DNA of 64,000 nucleotides from JAYPHU01 sp964611435 (GCA_964611435.1 CAZSXT010000003.1:1-64000); one strand, 5' to 3'. Numbered from the stretch's first letter, positions 43,048 through 52,975 are shown. A program made the numbers and translations. The notes: generated from the sequence alone by a model not told the origin.

Positions 43048-43896
43048 ATGAAGTTATTTAAAAATTTATCGGTGTTGGGAGTGTCAGCGTTGATGCTCGC
43101 GGCCTGTTCCGGCGTCTATGACCTGGAAGGCGTAAGAAACATGAAGTCCACCGGAAACATTTTCCAAAAGGGACTTCACGCTGAGTACGCTCAGCTGGCA
43201 GCCGACGAAGCGGCTGAATCCGACTGGGCCGATGCCGGCACCTTCAACACCAGGGCCATGATGGCCGCTCAGGGCAAATCCTTTGGCCCCGAAAACATGA
43301 ATGCACGCAACATTCCCGCCAATAAAGTCGGTGAGTTGAGCTCCGCTCGCGCCCGTCTGGTTCGGGCCCTTGATGCCGGCGGCGCCAAAAGCAAGCCGGG
43401 ACCAGCCTCTCGCGCGCAAGCCATGTTCGATTGCTGGATGCAGGAACAGGAAGAAAACTTCCAGCCGGAAGATATCGCCCGTTGCCGCGCCGCTTTCGAG
43501 CTCGCCATGAAGGAACTTGAAGCAAAACCGATGGCCAAGCCGGCGCCGAAGCCGATGATGAAAATGCCGAACAAGGGCCCGTATGTGATCCTGTTCGACT
43601 TCGACAAGTCCAGCCTGAATAAGGCGGCCAACGAGGTGATCGCTCAGATCGTCGCGGCCTCCAAGTCCTATTCGAGCGCCAGGATTGATATCACCGGTCA
43701 CACCGACCGCGCCGGCGACGCCGGCTACAATGCCGGATTGGCTGACGCCCGCGCCAAAGCGGTGGCTGCCGCTCTGAAAGGCAAGGTATCAAACAATCTC
43801 AGGGTCCTGAACTACGGTGAATGGACGAACTGGATCAATACTGACGACGGCGTGAAGCAACAGCTCAACCGCCGGGTGGAAGTCGTTTTCAAATAA
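43048..43896 (+). CDS. OmpA-family outer-membrane lipoprotein
   Basis: A 282-residue protein with a lipoprotein signal (lipobox LAAC, Cys at about residue 20), a helical mid-region with an Ala/Pro-rich linker (KPMAKPAPKPMMKMP), and a C-terminal OmpA peptidoglycan-binding domain (VILFDFDKSSLNKAAN, DITGHTDRAGDAGYN, LADARAKAVAAAL, LNRRVEVVF). The Asp and Arg that bind diaminopimelate are in GHTDRAGD and NRRVEV. It should tether the outer membrane to peptidoglycan. The ATG at 43048 has GGAGG 7 bases upstream. It has its own promoter and terminator. Confidence 0.88.
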   Translation: MKLFKNLSVLGVSALMLAACSGVYDLEGVRNMKSTGNIFQKGLHAEYAQLAADEAAESDWADAGTFNTRAMMAAQGKSFGPENMNARNIPANKVGELSSARARLVRALDAGGAKSKPGPASRAQAMFDCWMQEQEENFQPEDIARCRAAFELAMKELEAKPMAKPAPKPMMKMPNKGPYVILFDFDKSSLNKAANEVIAQIVAASKSYSSARIDITGHTDRAGDAGYNAGLADARAKAVAAALKGKVSNNLRVLNYGEWTNWINTDDGVKQQLNRRVEVVFK

Positions 43897-43921
43897 CAGA
43901 CTTTCAGCGAACAATGGAAAA

Positions 43922-43949
43922 GGCCTCGCCACACCGGCGAGGCCTTTTT
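43922..43949 (+). terminator. Rho-independent terminator of the OmpA lipoprotein gene
   Basis: GGCCTCGCC (43922-43930) pairs with GGCGAGGCC (43936-43944) with a 5-base loop, flanked by AAAA upstream and TTTTTCTTTT downstream, so it can work on both strands. Confidence 0.92.
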
Positions 43950-43995
43950 CTTTTCCGAAGAGCGTGAGCGTCAACGTGCCCGGCCAAAGCCGAGA

Positions 43996-45120
43996 TTACG
44001 CAAACTCCCGGCGAATTGATTCTGAATTCTCGCCGATCGACGGCACCCGTCCCAGTCGATCCAACGCTTCTCCACGAACCTTGGCGGGCGGCGCCGGGAT
44101 ATCCGCCGGACCGGTTTCGGTGTCCACGGTGACCCGGCGAAGATCACCGTGACTGGACAGGCCCTCGATGGAATTCACCCGTCCAAACGCGATCCGCGCG
44201 GCCGAGAGTTTCTCCACCAATTGAGCCGCCGTGTGCCTGTTGAAGACCTCGGCGATGTCCCGCTCCAGTTCAGCCAAATTCGCCACCCGGGAAATATTGT
44301 CCTTGTATGGACCGTCGTCGGCCAGTTCGGGCCGTTCCATTATTTCCGTGGCGAAGACCGCCCATTCCCGATTGTTCTGAACGGAAATGACGATCTTTTC
44401 TCCGTCCTTGGTCCCAAAGAATGTGTACGGCGCAACGGACGGATGCCTGAGACCCACCCGCTCTGGGGCCTTACCCCCGTAATCGTGATGCAATAGCGGC
44501 ACCGCCATCCAGTCCGCCATCCCGTCGAACAGGGAGCACGACAGCCCCTTCCCCTCCCCGGTTTGCTCCCGCTCCAGGAGCGCGAGCAGGATCGCCGATT
44601 GGGCGTACATGCCGGCGGCGATGTCGCAGACCGACACACCGACCCGGCTGGGTTCCTGGGGCGAGCCGGTGATCGACGCCAGCCCGGTCTCCGCCTGGAC
44701 CAGCATATCATAGGCCTTCATGTCCCGGGACGGACCATCATCCGCATAGCCAGAGATATCACACGTAATCAGCCGGGGGTGCAGTTGTCGAAGTTCCTCG
44801 GAGTCGAACCCGGCCCTGGCTGCCGCACCGGGCGCCAGGTTCTGCACGAACACGTCGGCCTTGGCGATCATCCGGCTTAACAAAGCTTTGTCGTCCGGGT
44901 TCTTGATATCCATCACGATGGATTCCTTGCCCCGATTGAGCCAGACAAAGTAGCTGCTTTCCCCGTGGACCACATCGTCGTAGCCGCGGGCAAAGTCACC
45001 CACGTCCCGCTCAATCTTGATGACCCGCGCGCCGGCGTCGGCCAGCCGCGACGTGCAATAGGGCGCGGCGACCGCCTGTTCCAGCGCGATAACGAGCACA
45101 TTTTCCAGGGGCAAGCCCAT
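43996..45120 (-). CDS. CaiB/BaiF family (class III) CoA-transferase
   Basis: A 374-residue family III CoA-transferase. VLVIALEQAVAAPYCTSRLADAGARVIKIER is the N-terminal CoA-binding block, with WLNRGKES and DVFVQNLAPGAAARAGFD downstream. The catalytic Asp is expected around YDMLVQAETGL. The ATG at 45120 fits the conserved start; a 76-residue upstream extension lies inside the divergent gene and is rejected. It is divergent from an HpcH/HpaI-type lyase with 57 bp between them, a common pairing for dicarboxylic acid (citramalyl/malyl-CoA type) degradation. Confidence 0.86.
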   Translation of the reverse strand: MGLPLENVLVIALEQAVAAPYCTSRLADAGARVIKIERDVGDFARGYDDVVHGESSYFVWLNRGKESIVMDIKNPDDKALLSRMIAKADVFVQNLAPGAAARAGFDSEELRQLHPRLITCDISGYADDGPSRDMKAYDMLVQAETGLASITGSPQEPSRVGVSVCDIAAGMYAQSAILLALLEREQTGEGKGLSCSLFDGMADWMAVPLLHHDYGGKAPERVGLRHPSVAPYTFFGTKDGEKIVISVQNNREWAVFATEIMERPELADDGPYKDNISRVANLAELERDIAEVFNRHTAAQLVEKLSAARIAFGRVNSIEGLSSHGDLRRVTVDTETGPADIPAPPAKVRGEALDRLGRVPSIGENSESIRREFA

Positions 45121-45177
45121 GACCGGTCCGTTTTTTGGTGTACCTGGGCCATTACGACTAATAGAGTGCTGCGCGTT

Positions 45178-46035
45178 ATGAAAGCGGAAAATATAAGGCC
45201 CCGGCGCTGCCTTCTCTACATGCCTGCCTCCCGTCTGGAAATCTATCCCAAGGCGGTAGGCAGCGGTGCGGACATGGTCTGCGTGGATTTGGAGGACGCC
45301 ACGGCCGATGACGCCAAGGATGCCGTCCGCTCGGAGACATTCGCCCATTTCGCCAATGACAGGCCGGACGGTCGGGTCGAGCGTACCGTCCGCATCAACG
45401 GGCTTCGTACGCGGGAAGGTATGGCGGACCTAGTGGCGCTGGCCGACGCAATGGGCGCGCCTGATGGAATTCTTATCCCGAAGGTCAAAACCGCCGAGGA
45501 AATCCGAATTGCCAGAGATATATTGGCCCCTGCCCATCCCGATCTGAAGTTCCATATCCAGATCGAGACCAATGACGGGCTCAAGAATGCCCACGATATC
45601 GCCAAGGCCAGTCACAAGGTGGCGTCACTCGTCTTCGGCGGGTTTGATATGAGCGCGTCATTGCGGGTTGAGCCTGGTTGGGAGGCGCTGTTGTACGCGC
45701 GTCAAACCTTGGTCCATGCGGCGGCCCGCGCCAACATCGACTTGTTGGACATGCCGTTCTTCGGCTTAGACGATCCGGACGGCTTGGCGGCGGAAACTGC
45801 CCGCGCGCAAGATATCGGCTTCACCGGCAAATGCGCCATCCACCCCAATCAGGTGGAAATCATCAATGCCGCCTTCACGCCAGACGCCGACGAGGTCGCC
45901 CGCGCAAGAGACCTGATCGCCAAGTTCGAGGCCCAGGATCAGGCCTTTACCATCATTGACGGCGTGATCATGGAAAAGCCGGTGGTTGAAAGGCTTTACC
46001 GCACGATCGCCATCGCCGAACGGCTAACGGACTAA
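45178..46035 (+). CDS. HpcH/HpaI aldolase / citrate lyase beta-like (CoA ester lyase)
   Basis: A 285-residue TIM-barrel lyase of the CitE/malyl-CoA lyase family. The conserved features are CLLYMPASRLE, DMVCVDLEDA (Mg-binding Glu/Asp), FHIQIETNDG (metal Glu), VFGGFDMSASL (metal Asp) and GKCAIHPNQVEIIN (CoA adenine block). It likely cleaves or forms a beta-hydroxyacyl-CoA such as citramalyl-CoA or malyl-CoA. It is followed after 13 bases by an alpha/beta hydrolase, perhaps the thioesterase of the same route. Confidence 0.86.
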   Translation: MKAENIRPRRCLLYMPASRLEIYPKAVGSGADMVCVDLEDATADDAKDAVRSETFAHFANDRPDGRVERTVRINGLRTREGMADLVALADAMGAPDGILIPKVKTAEEIRIARDILAPAHPDLKFHIQIETNDGLKNAHDIAKASHKVASLVFGGFDMSASLRVEPGWEALLYARQTLVHAAARANIDLLDMPFFGLDDPDGLAAETARAQDIGFTGKCAIHPNQVEIINAAFTPDADEVARARDLIAKFEAQDQAFTIIDGVIMEKPVVERLYRTIAIAERLTD

Positions 46036-46048
46036 GGCTTAGGCGTCC

Positions 46049-46801
46049 ATGGCCAAACTTCACGTTCGACAGGGCGGGACCGGCGATACGGTCTATCTCC
46101 TCCTCCATGGTCTAAGCTGCACCGGTAGCGTCTGGCGGGACGTTACCGAATTGATTGAGCGGGACCGGGCCGGACGCTGGATCGCGCCCGACATGCGCGG
46201 TCATGGCCAATCGGAATGGGAAATGCCGTACGGCGCCGGCCAACACGCCGCCGATCTGGCGCCTCTCCTTCACGGTGAAGAACGCGTCCGGATCATCGGT
46301 CATTCCTTGGGCTCTCTGATCGGCATGGCGTTGGCCACCGGCATTTTCGGGGTAAACATTCTGTCTCTGGCCGGTATCGGCACCAAGTGCCGCTGGCCGC
46401 AGGTGCAAAGGGAGAAGCTGGATGCGCTCGCCGCAAAACCGCCCCGCCGGTTTGAGACCCAAGCTAGTGCGATTGAACGCTATCTCCTGGTGTCCGGGCT
46501 CAATGGCCTGGTCGATCCGGGCGACCAGCGGCTTCACGGCGCAACCGTCGAAGACTCCGAGGGCTGGCGGCTGGCGTCGGACCCGATGATCCTCACCACC
46601 GGCGGCCCGCCGGAAGGCCTCTATGCCGCGGCAGTACGTGCCACGAATATGCGCCTCGCCTGCGGGGAACACGACAACATTGTGACCATCGAAGAACTTC
46701 GTGAACTGGACGCCGATGCGTATGAATTCTCCGGCCGGGTCCATAATGTTCATGTGGAGGACCCGGGGGCCGTCTGGGCCTTCGCACGCTCCGTCGAATA
46801 A
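46049..46801 (+). CDS. Alpha/beta hydrolase
   Basis: A 250-residue hydrolase. The oxyanion block is LLLHGLSCTGSVW, and the nucleophile elbow is IGHSLGSL (about residues 84-91). The acid is likely in RLACGEHDNIV and the His in GRVHNVHVEDP. It resembles small esterases and ring-opening or thioester hydrolases. It lies 13 bases after the CoA ester lyase in the same operon and probably works in that route; the substrate is unknown. Confidence 0.82.
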   Translation: MAKLHVRQGGTGDTVYLLLHGLSCTGSVWRDVTELIERDRAGRWIAPDMRGHGQSEWEMPYGAGQHAADLAPLLHGEERVRIIGHSLGSLIGMALATGIFGVNILSLAGIGTKCRWPQVQREKLDALAAKPPRRFETQASAIERYLLVSGLNGLVDPGDQRLHGATVEDSEGWRLASDPMILTTGGPPEGLYAAAVRATNMRLACGEHDNIVTIEELRELDADAYEFSGRVHNVHVEDPGAVWAFARSVE

Positions 46802-46810
46802 GCCCAGTTA

Positions 46811-47431
46811 TTAGGGCTTTGCGAAGAACGTCTCTTTCATCGATTCGCGCGCGTTAAATTTATCCCGCCATTTGGCCAGCGCCGGGCAGTCCGCTTCCCA
46901 TCCCAGATCGGGGAAATGAAAAAAGAGATAACCAAGCCCCGTGCCGACGGCGATCTGGCCGATGGTCAACGGCCCGGTCAGGTCATTCACTTGGGCATCC
47001 AAAGTTTTCAACGCCGCTTTGATCTTGACCATTTGCGCCTCAACCGGCGCCGCCAATTGATGTTCTTCCGGACGGTTGGCTTCAAAGGCGGCAATAAACA
47101 CCGCGTCACCGAGCCCATCCCCGAGGGCCTGTTGACGAAGGGCCGTCCATCGCGCCGGTCCTTGCGCCGGAAACAGTTTCTCCCCGTCGTGGAGCGTATC
47201 CAAGTATTCGCAGATCACTGGTGAATCATAGAGCGCACTACCGTCTTCCAACAAAAGTGTCGGTATCTTGCCCAACGGATTGTGCGGGGTCACCTGTTCC
47301 ACCATCTCCTCGAAAGTCGCCAGAGGAACCAGCTCAATCTGATCCACGAGGCCCGTTTCCATGGCCATCACCCGCACCTTGCGGACAAAGGGGGAAGCGG
47401 GGCGAAAGAACATTTTCATCATATGGGTCAC
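46811..47431 (-). CDS. Glutathione S-transferase family protein
   Basis: A 206-residue two-domain GST. The N-terminal thioredoxin-like domain has FFRPASPFVRKVRVMA (Ser near residue 12 as the glutathione-activating residue), the cis-Pro block GKIPTLLL, and SALYDSPVICEYLD for glutathione. The helical domain includes PLTIGQIAVGTGLGYL. A GTG start overlaps the oxidoreductase stop (GTGA); ATG codons 9 and 12 bases further in are alternatives. It probably conjugates or isomerises a small molecule. Confidence 0.84.
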   Translation of the reverse strand: MTHMMKMFFRPASPFVRKVRVMAMETGLVDQIELVPLATFEEMVEQVTPHNPLGKIPTLLLEDGSALYDSPVICEYLDTLHDGEKLFPAQGPARWTALRQQALGDGLGDAVFIAAFEANRPEEHQLAAPVEAQMVKIKAALKTLDAQVNDLTGPLTIGQIAVGTGLGYLFFHFPDLGWEADCPALAKWRDKFNARESMKETFFAKP

Positions 47432-50400
47432 TCCGCGGCGTATGCCCGAACGGGCGTTACCGATTGTAGTTGCTGAAGGAGGCTTTGACGGTCCTGCTGA
47501 TAGGTCTCCACTGCCTGATATTTGATGTGGCCGAAGCCGCGAATAGTCATAGGCAGTGCTGCTAGTTCCAAGGCGATCTCATAGGTGTCGGGCGTTAGTT
47601 CCTTGACCACACCGTCCATCATGGAGCCGTACTCGCCGATGAGACCCCGTTCCAGCTTGCGATCGCCCAGCCGGCCGAACGGGTCCAGGATTGAGCCCCG
47701 TAGGAACTTAAACTTGGCTAGGATTTTGAGAGCCGTCTCCATCCAGCCGCCGTATTCGATTTTGCGGGGATGGCCGGTCACCGGGTCTTTGGGCGACAGA
47801 AGCGGCGGGGCGAAGTGGAATTTGAGTTTATATTCCCCATCAAATTGCGCCGCGAGTTTTTCCCGATAGGCCGGATCGGTGTAGAGTCGCGCCACTTCGT
47901 ACTCATCTTTATAAGCCATCAGTTTAAAGAGCGACCGCGCCACGGCCTCTTCCAGGTTCCGGCGGCCCGGCATGGCGGTCGCCTCGGCCTCCCGCACCTG
48001 TTCGACGGCAGCGGTGTATCTCCCAGCATAGGCTGCGCTTTGGTAGGCAGTTAGATCGGCGGCACGACTTGCGATAAAGTCATCCAAAGACTCTTTTGCG
48101 TACTCAACCGGTGTCGATCCGCCGGTCAGTTGAGTAATCCGCGCCGGATCGGCTGCCGCCAGCCGCCCCCAAGAGAAGGCACGCTTGTTGGCCTCCACTG
48201 CCACGCCGTTCAGCTCGATGGCAACAAGAATCGACTCGAGCGACAAAGGGATCAGCCCCTTCTGAAAGGCATAACCCATCTGGAAGATGTTGGAGGTGAT
48301 GCTGTCCCCCATCAACCGGGTGGCGAGCACCGTGGCGTCGATGAATTCCACACGGTCTTGGCCCAGCTTGGCCTGGATCACATCGATATAACTCCCGGAC
48401 GTCATGGGCATATCCGGATTCTCGGCAAAGGCGGCGATGGGCACCAGATGATCATTAATCAGCGCATGAGTACGCTCCCCGTTCATGGTGTTCACCGCTT
48501 CTTTGCCGGCGGCAACCACCATATCGAAACCCAGGATTAGATCGGCAAGGCCCGTGCTGGTGCGCGTTCCCAGCACCGTCTCCCGGCTAGCCGACAAGCG
48601 CACATGGCTCATCACCGCACCGTTCTTTTGCGACAGGCCTGTCTGATCCAAGACCGAGACGCCAATTCCGTCCCGGTCGGCCGCCGTACCGAGAATTGCA
48701 CCGGCGGTCACAACCCCGGTGCCGCCGATCCCGGTCAGCAGCATGTTATAGGACCCGTTGATAGGCCGGTATTCCGGTTCCGGCAGTCCCGCCGCCGGAT
48801 CGGATAGCTCAACCTTGGGCGGTTCGGCTTTGCGCACTTGGCCGCCCTCTACGGTAACAAAGCTCGGACAGAAACCCTCCAGGCACGTAAAGTCCTTGTT
48901 GCAGGACGATTGATCAATCACCCGCTTGCGGCCAAGCTCCGTCTCCAACGGTCGCACCGCGACGCAGTTGGACACCGTGCCGCAATCGCCACAGCCCTCA
49001 CAGACCGCTTCGTTGATGAACACTCTCTTAGCCGGATCGGGGAACAGGCCGCGCTTGCGCCGCCGGCGTTTCTCGGCCGCGCACGTTTGATCATAGATGA
49101 TCGCTGTAATGCCCTTCTCCTGCCGGAACTCCAACTGCAGCGCTTCCAATTCCTTGCGGTGATGGATTTCCGTGCCGGGCGCCCATTGGATGCCGGTCGG
49201 GTACTTATCGGGCTCGTCCGAGACTACGGCAATGCGGCGCACACCCTCGGACCAGAGCTGCTGACTGATGTGCCAAGGCATCAGATCGCCGTCCATGGGC
49301 TGGCCGCCGGTAAGCGCCACCGCATCATTGTAGAGAACCTTGTAGGTCATGTTGACGCCGGAGGCGCAGGCCGCCCGCACCGCCATCAAACCGGAATGGA
49401 AATAGGTACCGTCGCCGATATTCTGGAACACATGCTCTTCCGACGTAAACGGCGACTGGCCGATCCAGGTCCCCCCTTCCGCACCCATATGGGTATAGGC
49501 CTCGGTCCGGCGATCCATGTAGACCGCCATGGTATGACAACCGATGCCGGCCAGCGCCCGGCTGCCCTCAGGCACCTTGGTGGAACTATTATGCGGACAC
49601 CCGGCGCAGAACCAGGGCGAGCGTTCAGGCGGTGCGGCGGGCAAGTTGGAGGAGGTTGTCCGTGCTTCGAGCTTAGCCGTCGCAGACGTGAGGCAGGTTT
49701 CCTCGGCCTCGTTCAAAAACCGCCCAGCGATCAAGCGGGCGACGATGCTACCGGACAATTCCCCATATTCCGGCACCAGCGCTCTGCCCTGTCCATCCCA
49801 TTTGCCGAACAGACGCGGCCGGTCGCGTTCCGGCAGGTTATAAAGGATGCGCGCAAGCTGATCCTCCATCACATTGCGCTTTTCCTCGACCACCAGGATT
49901 TCATCGAAGCCCCGCGCCCACTCCTTGATCCGCGTCGGCTCCAACGGCCAGGGCATGGCGACTTTGTAGACGGCGATTCCAAGCTCTTCCCGCTGCGCAT
50001 CGCCTAAGTCCAGTTCCTCAAACGCCTGGCAGACATTAAGCCAACCCTTGCCGGCGGCAACGATACCCAAGCGTTTTTTGGCGGCGGGATGACTGATCCG
50101 GTCGAGGCCGTTAGCCAGCACGAAGGCTTGTGCAGCTTTGAGCTTCACCGAGATCAGCCGTTGTTCCTGCGCCAGCGGCGCATCCGGCCAGCGGATGTGG
50201 ACCCCGTCTTCCGGAAACTCGAACTCGGGCAACACCGGATTGATCCGATCAATGTCGAGGGAAACCGACGCCGCGCTTTCGATAATATCGCCGGCGCACT
50301 TAAATCCTGACCATGCGCCGGAGAAGCGCGACATGGCGATACCGTAGATCGCGTAGTCCAAATATTCCTGCACACTTGCCGGATAGAGGATCGGAATCAT

Positions 50401-50931
50401 CGCCGCAATCAGCGCCTGTTCAGACTGATGCGCCGTTGTCGAGGATTTGGCCCCGTGGTCATCGCCAGCCAGAGCCAGCACACCGCCGTTAGGCGAACTG
50501 CCGGCCAGGTTGCCGTGCTTCAAGGCATCGCCGGACCGGTCAACGCCGGGTCCCTTACCATACCAGTAGGCGAACACCCCGTCATAGTTGGCGCCTTGCC
50601 ACATGCCCACCTGCTGGGTCCCCCAGCAGGCGGTTGCCGCCATGTCTTCGTTGACCCCGGCCTGGAACTTGATGTGATGCTGGTCGAGAAACTTTTGCGC
50701 GGACCAGAGCGCCGAGTCATAGCCCCCCACCGGGGAGCCCCGATAACCGGTGATATAGCCAGCCGTGTTCAACCCACGGGCCAGGTCACGGCGGCGCTGC
50801 ACCAACGGCGCGCGCACCAGGGCTTGAGTGCCCGTCAGGAACGCGTGTTCCGCCTCAAATTCATACTTGGCGTCGAGGGTGATGTCTTGTCCGCCGTCCA
50901 CGGAGCCTCTCTCTGATAAACTACCCGGCAT
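47428..50931 (-). CDS. Indolepyruvate:ferredoxin oxidoreductase family protein, single-chain fusion
   Basis: A 1167-residue fused 2-oxoacid:ferredoxin oxidoreductase. The order is pyrimidine-binding half (residues 25-400, YITGYRGSPVGGYDSALW), ThDP/PP half (420-640, with GAEGGTWIGQSPF and NIGDGTYFHSG), ferredoxin-like cysteines (CEGCGDCGTVSNC, then SCNKDFTCLEGFC) and the gamma domain (780-960, GIGGTGVVTAGAILG). It oxidatively decarboxylates aryl- or branched 2-oxoacids to acyl-CoA in aromatic amino acid breakdown. The single-chain form is typical of aerobic proteobacteria. It lies with a GST in one operon. Confidence 0.9.
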   Translation of the reverse strand: MPGSLSERGSVDGGQDITLDAKYEFEAEHAFLTGTQALVRAPLVQRRRDLARGLNTAGYITGYRGSPVGGYDSALWSAQKFLDQHHIKFQAGVNEDMAATACWGTQQVGMWQGANYDGVFAYWYGKGPGVDRSGDALKHGNLAGSSPNGGVLALAGDDHGAKSSTTAHQSEQALIAAMIPILYPASVQEYLDYAIYGIAMSRFSGAWSGFKCAGDIIESAASVSLDIDRINPVLPEFEFPEDGVHIRWPDAPLAQEQRLISVKLKAAQAFVLANGLDRISHPAAKKRLGIVAAGKGWLNVCQAFEELDLGDAQREELGIAVYKVAMPWPLEPTRIKEWARGFDEILVVEEKRNVMEDQLARILYNLPERDRPRLFGKWDGQGRALVPEYGELSGSIVARLIAGRFLNEAEETCLTSATAKLEARTTSSNLPAAPPERSPWFCAGCPHNSSTKVPEGSRALAGIGCHTMAVYMDRRTEAYTHMGAEGGTWIGQSPFTSEEHVFQNIGDGTYFHSGLMAVRAACASGVNMTYKVLYNDAVALTGGQPMDGDLMPWHISQQLWSEGVRRIAVVSDEPDKYPTGIQWAPGTEIHHRKELEALQLEFRQEKGITAIIYDQTCAAEKRRRRKRGLFPDPAKRVFINEAVCEGCGDCGTVSNCVAVRPLETELGRKRVIDQSSCNKDFTCLEGFCPSFVTVEGGQVRKAEPPKVELSDPAAGLPEPEYRPINGSYNMLLTGIGGTGVVTAGAILGTAADRDGIGVSVLDQTGLSQKNGAVMSHVRLSASRETVLGTRTSTGLADLILGFDMVVAAGKEAVNTMNGERTHALINDHLVPIAAFAENPDMPMTSGSYIDVIQAKLGQDRVEFIDATVLATRLMGDSITSNIFQMGYAFQKGLIPLSLESILVAIELNGVAVEANKRAFSWGRLAAADPARITQLTGGSTPVEYAKESLDDFIASRAADLTAYQSAAYAGRYTAAVEQVREAEATAMPGRRNLEEAVARSLFKLMAYKDEYEVARLYTDPAYREKLAAQFDGEYKLKFHFAPPLLSPKDPVTGHPRKIEYGGWMETALKILAKFKFLRGSILDPFGRLGDRKLERGLIGEYGSMMDGVVKELTPDTYEIALELAALPMTIRGFGHIKYQAVETYQQDRQSLLQQLQSVTPVRAYAAE

Positions 50932-50963
50932 TAAACCTTTTCTGGATCAGCCAATCAATTCGC

Positions 50964-51860
50964 CTAAGCGAGGGGCGGATCCGCCGCTGGGGCCGCGGCC
51001 TTCTGTTCCCGGTAAATGAGATAGAGCCCGCTGGCGACAATGACCGCTGCGCCAGTCCAGACATAGGCATCTGGCACATCCCCCCAAATCAGATAACCGA
51101 ACAGCACCGCCCAAATCATCACCGTGTATTCAAACGGCGCGACCAGTCCAACCGGCGCGACCACAAAAGCGTGGGTCATGAAGACGTAGCCGAATAAGGT
51201 AAACACCGCCATCGCAGCGAACAGCCAAATGTCTTTGCTAGCCAACGGCACCCAGCCTGGAAGCGCAATTATGGTGGCCAACACGGTCATACCCACCATC
51301 AGGAAAAAGACGATTTGAAATGTGGTCTCCGTCTCCCGCAGCCAACGGGCGGTCAGATTGATGCCCGCGAAGGCCAAGCCCCCAACTAAGGCGAACAGCG
51401 CGACCGGATCAAATAATCCCGCGCCGGGCCGGAGCGCGATCACCACACCTAGAAAGCCGACGATCACCGCCGTCCAGCGGTGGAGACCTACCTTCTCCTT
51501 AAATAGTGGCACTGCAAACGCCGTGGTGGCGAAGGTGGAACCGAAGATGATCACGGTCACGTCCGCCAACGGCATGTCTTGAAGCGCGCGGAACATCATC
51601 ATCGGGCCCAAAAAGCCGACCATCAGCCGTAAACAATGCCCCCAGGGCCTTTGCGTTTTGAACTCCGACATTCGGCCGGCATAAATGCCCCAGGCGATCA
51701 GCATGGCGGAGATGAACCAGCCCCGAACGGCGATCACCTGTGCGGACGAGTAGTCGGCGGTCACCAGCCATTTGCCGGTGGCGTCCACGGCACCCATGCC
51801 GATCATGCCCAGCACCATATAAAAGACGCCGGCGAACTTATGTTGTCCAAGCACACTCAT
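50964..51860 (-). CDS. EamA/DMT-superfamily transporter
   Basis: A 298-residue ten-helix drug/metabolite transporter. Two EamA repeats are seen (residues 10-140 and 150-285), including VRGWFISAML, FLGPMMMFRALQDMPLADVTVI and EYTVMIWAVLFGYLIWGD. Exported substrates are commonly amino acids or nucleosides, but none can be named here. It lies 32 bases upstream of the oxidoreductase gene on the same strand and may be co-transcribed. Confidence 0.86.
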   Translation of the reverse strand: MSVLGQHKFAGVFYMVLGMIGMGAVDATGKWLVTADYSSAQVIAVRGWFISAMLIAWGIYAGRMSEFKTQRPWGHCLRLMVGFLGPMMMFRALQDMPLADVTVIIFGSTFATTAFAVPLFKEKVGLHRWTAVIVGFLGVVIALRPGAGLFDPVALFALVGGLAFAGINLTARWLRETETTFQIVFFLMVGMTVLATIIALPGWVPLASKDIWLFAAMAVFTLFGYVFMTHAFVVAPVGLVAPFEYTVMIWAVLFGYLIWGDVPDAYVWTGAAVIVASGLYLIYREQKAAAPAADPPLA

Positions 51861-51983
51861 GGGGCGGAGTTAAACCCTCCGCCGGGGCGGGTCAAACCAG
51901 GATCACGCGGCCCGGCTCTTGACTTATCGGCCCAAGATTTGGATATGGTGCGGAAATCTCGACACTAACCAGAGGAGCGTCCC

Positions 51984-52466
51984 ATGCCTGACGGCAATAT
52001 TTCATTTTCCTTCGGCCATTTCCTCGTCTTTACCGATGACATGGATGGAACGGTGAAATGGTATGGCGACGTTCTCGGTATGAAGCCGGGCCCCATGCCC
52101 GACTTTCAGGTGCCGGTGACATGGCTGTATCTCGGCGATCAGCCTTTGCTGCATGTGGTCCAATGGGAAGACGACCGGGGTGTGGACGAAGCCTATGTGG
52201 GCAAGGTGAACCGCGAGGTGGAGTCCGGCGGCGGACGCATCGACCATATCGCCTTTGACGCGACAGGTCTGACCGACGTGTTGGCGCGCCTCGATAGTCT
52301 CGGCATCGACTATATTGAGCGCCGGGTCGACATCAACAGCCGCTACCAGCTTTTCTTTCACGATCCCAACGGCATCAAGGTTGAACTGGATTTTTCGGCC
52401 GATGAAGCCGGCGACCGCAAGCCGCCGGCTATGTTCGACGAATTGGCCGCCGAAATGAGCTCATGA
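51984..52466 (+). CDS. VOC-family (glyoxalase/dioxygenase-like) protein
   Basis: A 160-residue vicinal-oxygen-chelate protein with two beta-alpha-beta modules. Metal-site candidates are H12 (FGHFLVF), H54 (PLLHVVQ), H88 (RIDHIAF) and the Glu of GIKVELDF. The GxxxDHIAF and DPNGxxVEL blocks are typical of the family. It may be a lyase, isomerase or extradiol dioxygenase. Its stop overlaps the methyltransferase-like gene by four bases. Confidence 0.82.
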   Translation: MPDGNISFSFGHFLVFTDDMDGTVKWYGDVLGMKPGPMPDFQVPVTWLYLGDQPLLHVVQWEDDRGVDEAYVGKVNREVESGGGRIDHIAFDATGLTDVLARLDSLGIDYIERRVDINSRYQLFFHDPNGIKVELDFSADEAGDRKPPAMFDELAAEMSS

Positions 52467-52975
52467 AGCTTCACATCGGCGGAGAGGAAATTAAAGAGGG
52501 CTGGAGCATCCTCAATATCCAGGAAGGGCCCGGTGTGGACTACCTGGGCACCTGCACCGACCTGAGCCAGTTCGCCGACAAGTCCATTGAAGCGATATAT
52601 GCATCTCATGTGTTTGAGCACTTGGGCTATCGGGACGAGCTGCCCCACACCCTGGCGGAATGTTACCGGGTATTGGAAACAGGCGGACAGTTGATGATAA
52701 GTGTCCCCAACTTCGGCCTCCTATGTCAGCTGTTCGTCGCCGAGGGTCTACGTCTCACGCAGCGATTCGATTTAATGCGGATCATTTTCGGCGGACAACA
52801 GGACGACTTCGATTTTCACAAGGTCGGCTTGATCGAAGATTTCCTCCGCAACGATCTCAGCAAACTGGGCTTCTCGCCCATCGAACGGATCGAGGAATTT
52901 AATCTGTTCAATGACTCCAGCAGCCAGCGGCTGGGCCCTCACTTGATCAGTCTCAACATGGTTGCTACCAAGTAA
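52463..52975 (+). CDS. SAM-dependent methyltransferase-like protein
   Basis: A 170-residue class I methyltransferase lacking the N-terminal GxGxG SAM loop strand. The visible core is YLGTCTDLSQFADKSIEAIY, ASHVFEHLGYRDELPHTLAE, and YRVLETGGQLMISVPNFG. It corresponds to the short family of predicted SAM-dependent methyltransferases starting at strand 2, common near glycosyltransferases. The ATG overlaps the VOC gene. Activity is uncertain because of the missing loop. Confidence 0.7.
   Translation: MKLHIGGEEIKEGWSILNIQEGPGVDYLGTCTDLSQFADKSIEAIYASHVFEHLGYRDELPHTLAECYRVLETGGQLMISVPNFGLLCQLFVAEGLRLTQRFDLMRIIFGGQQDDFDFHKVGLIEDFLRNDLSKLGFSPIERIEEFNLFNDSSSQRLGPHLISLNMVATK

Noticed and set aside
48838..50007. 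389-codon open frame on the plus strand
   Set aside because: It is antisense to the well-supported indolepyruvate oxidoreductase gene and shows no family motif; long antisense frames are common at this GC content.
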